64,000 bases of DNA from NCBI GenBank assembly GCA_018380885.1, contig JAGZSY010000004.1:248001-312000 (forward strand). The letters run 5' to 3'. Shown here in pieces: positions 62,716 through 64,000 of the stretch; positions within the stretch are counted from its first letter, which is position 1; the number at the start of each line of letters is the position of its first letter. Made by a program: the position numbers and the translations under genes. The notes below the pieces were generated by a model. It was not told where the DNA came from. It saw nothing but the letters and a program-made list of their open reading frames with translations, and ran no database searches. The DNA comes from Enterocloster asparagiformis (lineage in GTDB: Bacteria; Bacillota; Clostridia; Lachnospirales; Lachnospiraceae).

Positions 62716-63825
62716 ATGAAGAAACGTTATTTAGCAGGGGTATTGGCAGCGGTTATGGCAGCGGGTTTTACGGCGTGCGGCGGCGGTAGCACACCGACCA
62801 CAGCGGAGACAAAGGCCGAGACACAGGCGGAGTCAAAAGCCGAGACAGCGGCCGAGAGCGCCGGAGAAGAGAAAACGGAGGAAGCGAAGACCACCGGAGG
62901 AAAGCTGGTCGTGTATTCCCCCAACTCCGAGGGCATCATGAACAACGTGATCCCAGGCTTTGAGGAGAAGTACGGCATCGAGGTGGAAGTGATTTCCGCA
63001 GGCGCCGGAGAGCTGATCAAGCGGCTGACCTCCGAGGCCAACGATCCCTACGCGGACATCGACTTCGGCGGCGTTAACTATGCGATTTACAAACAGAACC
63101 CGGATTTGTTCGAGGAGTATGTGTCTCCCAACGACAAGAACCTTCCGGAGGAATTTCAGAACACAACAGGCTTCTACACCAACTACACCATCAACGGCAG
63201 CTGCCTGCTGGTGAACAAGGACCTGATTGGAGATATCAAGATTGAGAGCTACGACGATCTGCTGAATCCTGAGTTAAAGGGAAAGATCGCCACCTGCGAT
63301 CCCGCCACCTCCTCCAGCGCATTTGCGCAGCTGACCAACATCCTGCTGGCCAAGGGCGGATATGACGACGACGCGGCCTGGGATTTCGTGGGCAAGCTGA
63401 TTGAGCAGTGGGACGGCAAGGTGCTGTCCGGCTCCAGCGCAGTGTACAAGGGCGTTGCGGACGGCGAGTACACCGTGGGCCTGACCTATGAGGATCCCTG
63501 CGCCACCCTGGTGGCGGACGGTGCGCCGGTTGAGATCGTGTTCCCCAGCGAGGGCGCGGTATACCTGCCCAGCGGCGCGGCCATCATCAAGGGAGCCAAG
63601 AATATGGACAATGCGAAGCTGTTCATCGATTACCTGATTTCCGACGAGGTTCAGCAGCAGTTTGGCGATAACCTGACCATCCGCCCGATCATCGCCTCCA
63701 TCCCCAGCAAGACCCTGACACCCATCGGCGAGATTCACACCATCAACGAGGATATCGCCTACATCGCGGAGCACAAGAACGAGATTGTCGAGCGCTACAA
63801 AGATTTGTTTGCAAGTCTGCAGTAA
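62716..63825 (+). CDS. ABC transporter substrate-binding protein, AfuA/FbpA-like
   Basis: The 369-residue lipoprotein has a lipobox (GFTAC, about 16-20), a Thr/Ala/Glu linker and an SBP_bac_1-like fold from about residue 61 (GKLVVYSPNSEGIMNNVIPG). Relatives are named as ferric or spermidine binders, but Actinobacillus AfuA binds sugar phosphates. The iron-binding tyrosine pair of FbpA is not obvious here. Its divergent neighbour nanE and the RpiR regulator suggest an amino-sugar-related ligand (inference). GAGGAG precedes ATG 62716. Confidence 0.88.
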   Translation: MKKRYLAGVLAAVMAAGFTACGGGSTPTTAETKAETQAESKAETAAESAGEEKTEEAKTTGGKLVVYSPNSEGIMNNVIPGFEEKYGIEVEVISAGAGELIKRLTSEANDPYADIDFGGVNYAIYKQNPDLFEEYVSPNDKNLPEEFQNTTGFYTNYTINGSCLLVNKDLIGDIKIESYDDLLNPELKGKIATCDPATSSSAFAQLTNILLAKGGYDDDAAWDFVGKLIEQWDGKVLSGSSAVYKGVADGEYTVGLTYEDPCATLVADGAPVEIVFPSEGAVYLPSGAAIIKGAKNMDNAKLFIDYLISDEVQQQFGDNLTIRPIIASIPSKTLTPIGEIHTINEDIAYIAEHKNEIVERYKDLFASLQ

Positions 63826-63858
63826 ATATAGAAATTAGGCCTCTGGAGGAGATATAAC

Positions 63859-64000
63859 ATGAGTGTTGCAATCAAGATCAGCCACGCGGTTAAAAAATAC
63901 GGAAACAACACGGTGATTCCGGATCTGTCGCTGGACATTCGGGAGGGTGAGTTTTTCACCCTCCTGGGCCCCTCCGGGTGCGGAAAAACCACGCTTCTGC
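63859..64000 (+). CDS. ABC transporter ATP-binding protein, PotA/AfuC-like (3' truncated)
   Basis: The first 47 residues are present, beginning [20 protein letters not shown] and including the complete Walker [12 protein letters not shown]. The rest lies beyond the window. It follows the binding protein by 33 bp, with TGGAGGAG before the ATG, so it is its ATPase partner. A permease gene is expected next. Confidence 0.88.
   Translation, partial: MSVAIKISHAVKKYGNNTVIPDLSLDIREGEFFTLLGPSGCGKTTLL

Overview
The window looks like chromosome of a spore-forming, anaerobic, GC-rich Lachnospiraceae-type Clostridia (an Enterocloster/Lachnoclostridium-like organism is my inference). Supporting signs are spore coat genes, a SipL-like SPOCS/LysM protein, DUF951 next to rpsF-ssb-rpsR, DUF6465, a bacterial V-type ATPase operon, strong AGGAGG ribosome binding sites and several TTGACA/TATAAT-like promoters. 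No rRNA, tRNA, CRISPR array, prophage or insertion sequence was found. Coding density is high, and nearly all genes look intact except the two cut by the window ends.

Layout. 1-13 kb: end of an MBL-fold hydrolase, a MATE pump, ilvE, a lipoprotein, a two-gene spore coat unit, a PrcB-type lipoprotein, hairpin repeats, cysE with a TtcA-like sulfurtransferase, a SipL-like sporulation protein, a hydroxyacid dehydrogenase, a sirtuin, an aldo/keto reductase, DUF951 and rpsF-ssb-rpsR. 13.1-19.1 kb: an accessory block, lower in GC over the glycosyltransferase and DUF6020 genes, with two XRE regulators, a small coiled-coil protein and two secreted proteins carrying a choline-binding-type repeat. 19.3-22 kb: DUF6465 and a divergent MATE/MerR pair. 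22.3-30.3 kb: a peptide-type ABC importer operon ending in an acetamidase/formamidase homologue and a LysR regulator. 30.3-34.6 kb: an RND-type pump. 34.7-43.6 kb: the nine-gene V-ATPase operon in the order H-I-K-E-C-F-A-B-D.

44-52 kb: a sugar locus with a LacI regulator, TIM-barrel isomerase, Gfo/Idh/MocA dehydrogenase, RbsB/RbsA/RbsC-type ABC importer and ROK kinase. 52.1-60.8 kb: a tandem repeat, a Sua5/YwlC enzyme, an FCD-type GntR regulator upstream of a GlpA-like/FAD oxidoreductase/DUF1667 operon, a dCMP deaminase, a B12-binding radical SAM protein and endonuclease III. 60.8-64 kb: an amino-sugar locus with an RpiR regulator and nanE, divergent from an AfuA/FbpA-type ABC importer that runs off the window.

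The most informative non-coding signals are candidate operators that link each local regulator to its neighbours. They are a MerR-type 19-bp-spacer promoter (21.19 kb), TGTAAA-N-TTTACA palindromes in the LacI locus (45.05 and 46.29 kb), a repeated ATTCAT-GGG-ATGAAT motif around the FCD regulator (54.16 and 54.24 kb), and a repeated 17-bp motif around the RpiR/nanE divergent promoters (62.46 and 62.63 kb). I found no clear new defence or mobile system. The best candidates for something undescribed are the structured leader of the ABC/amidase operon, the XRE-flanked accessory block, and the dispersed hairpin repeats.
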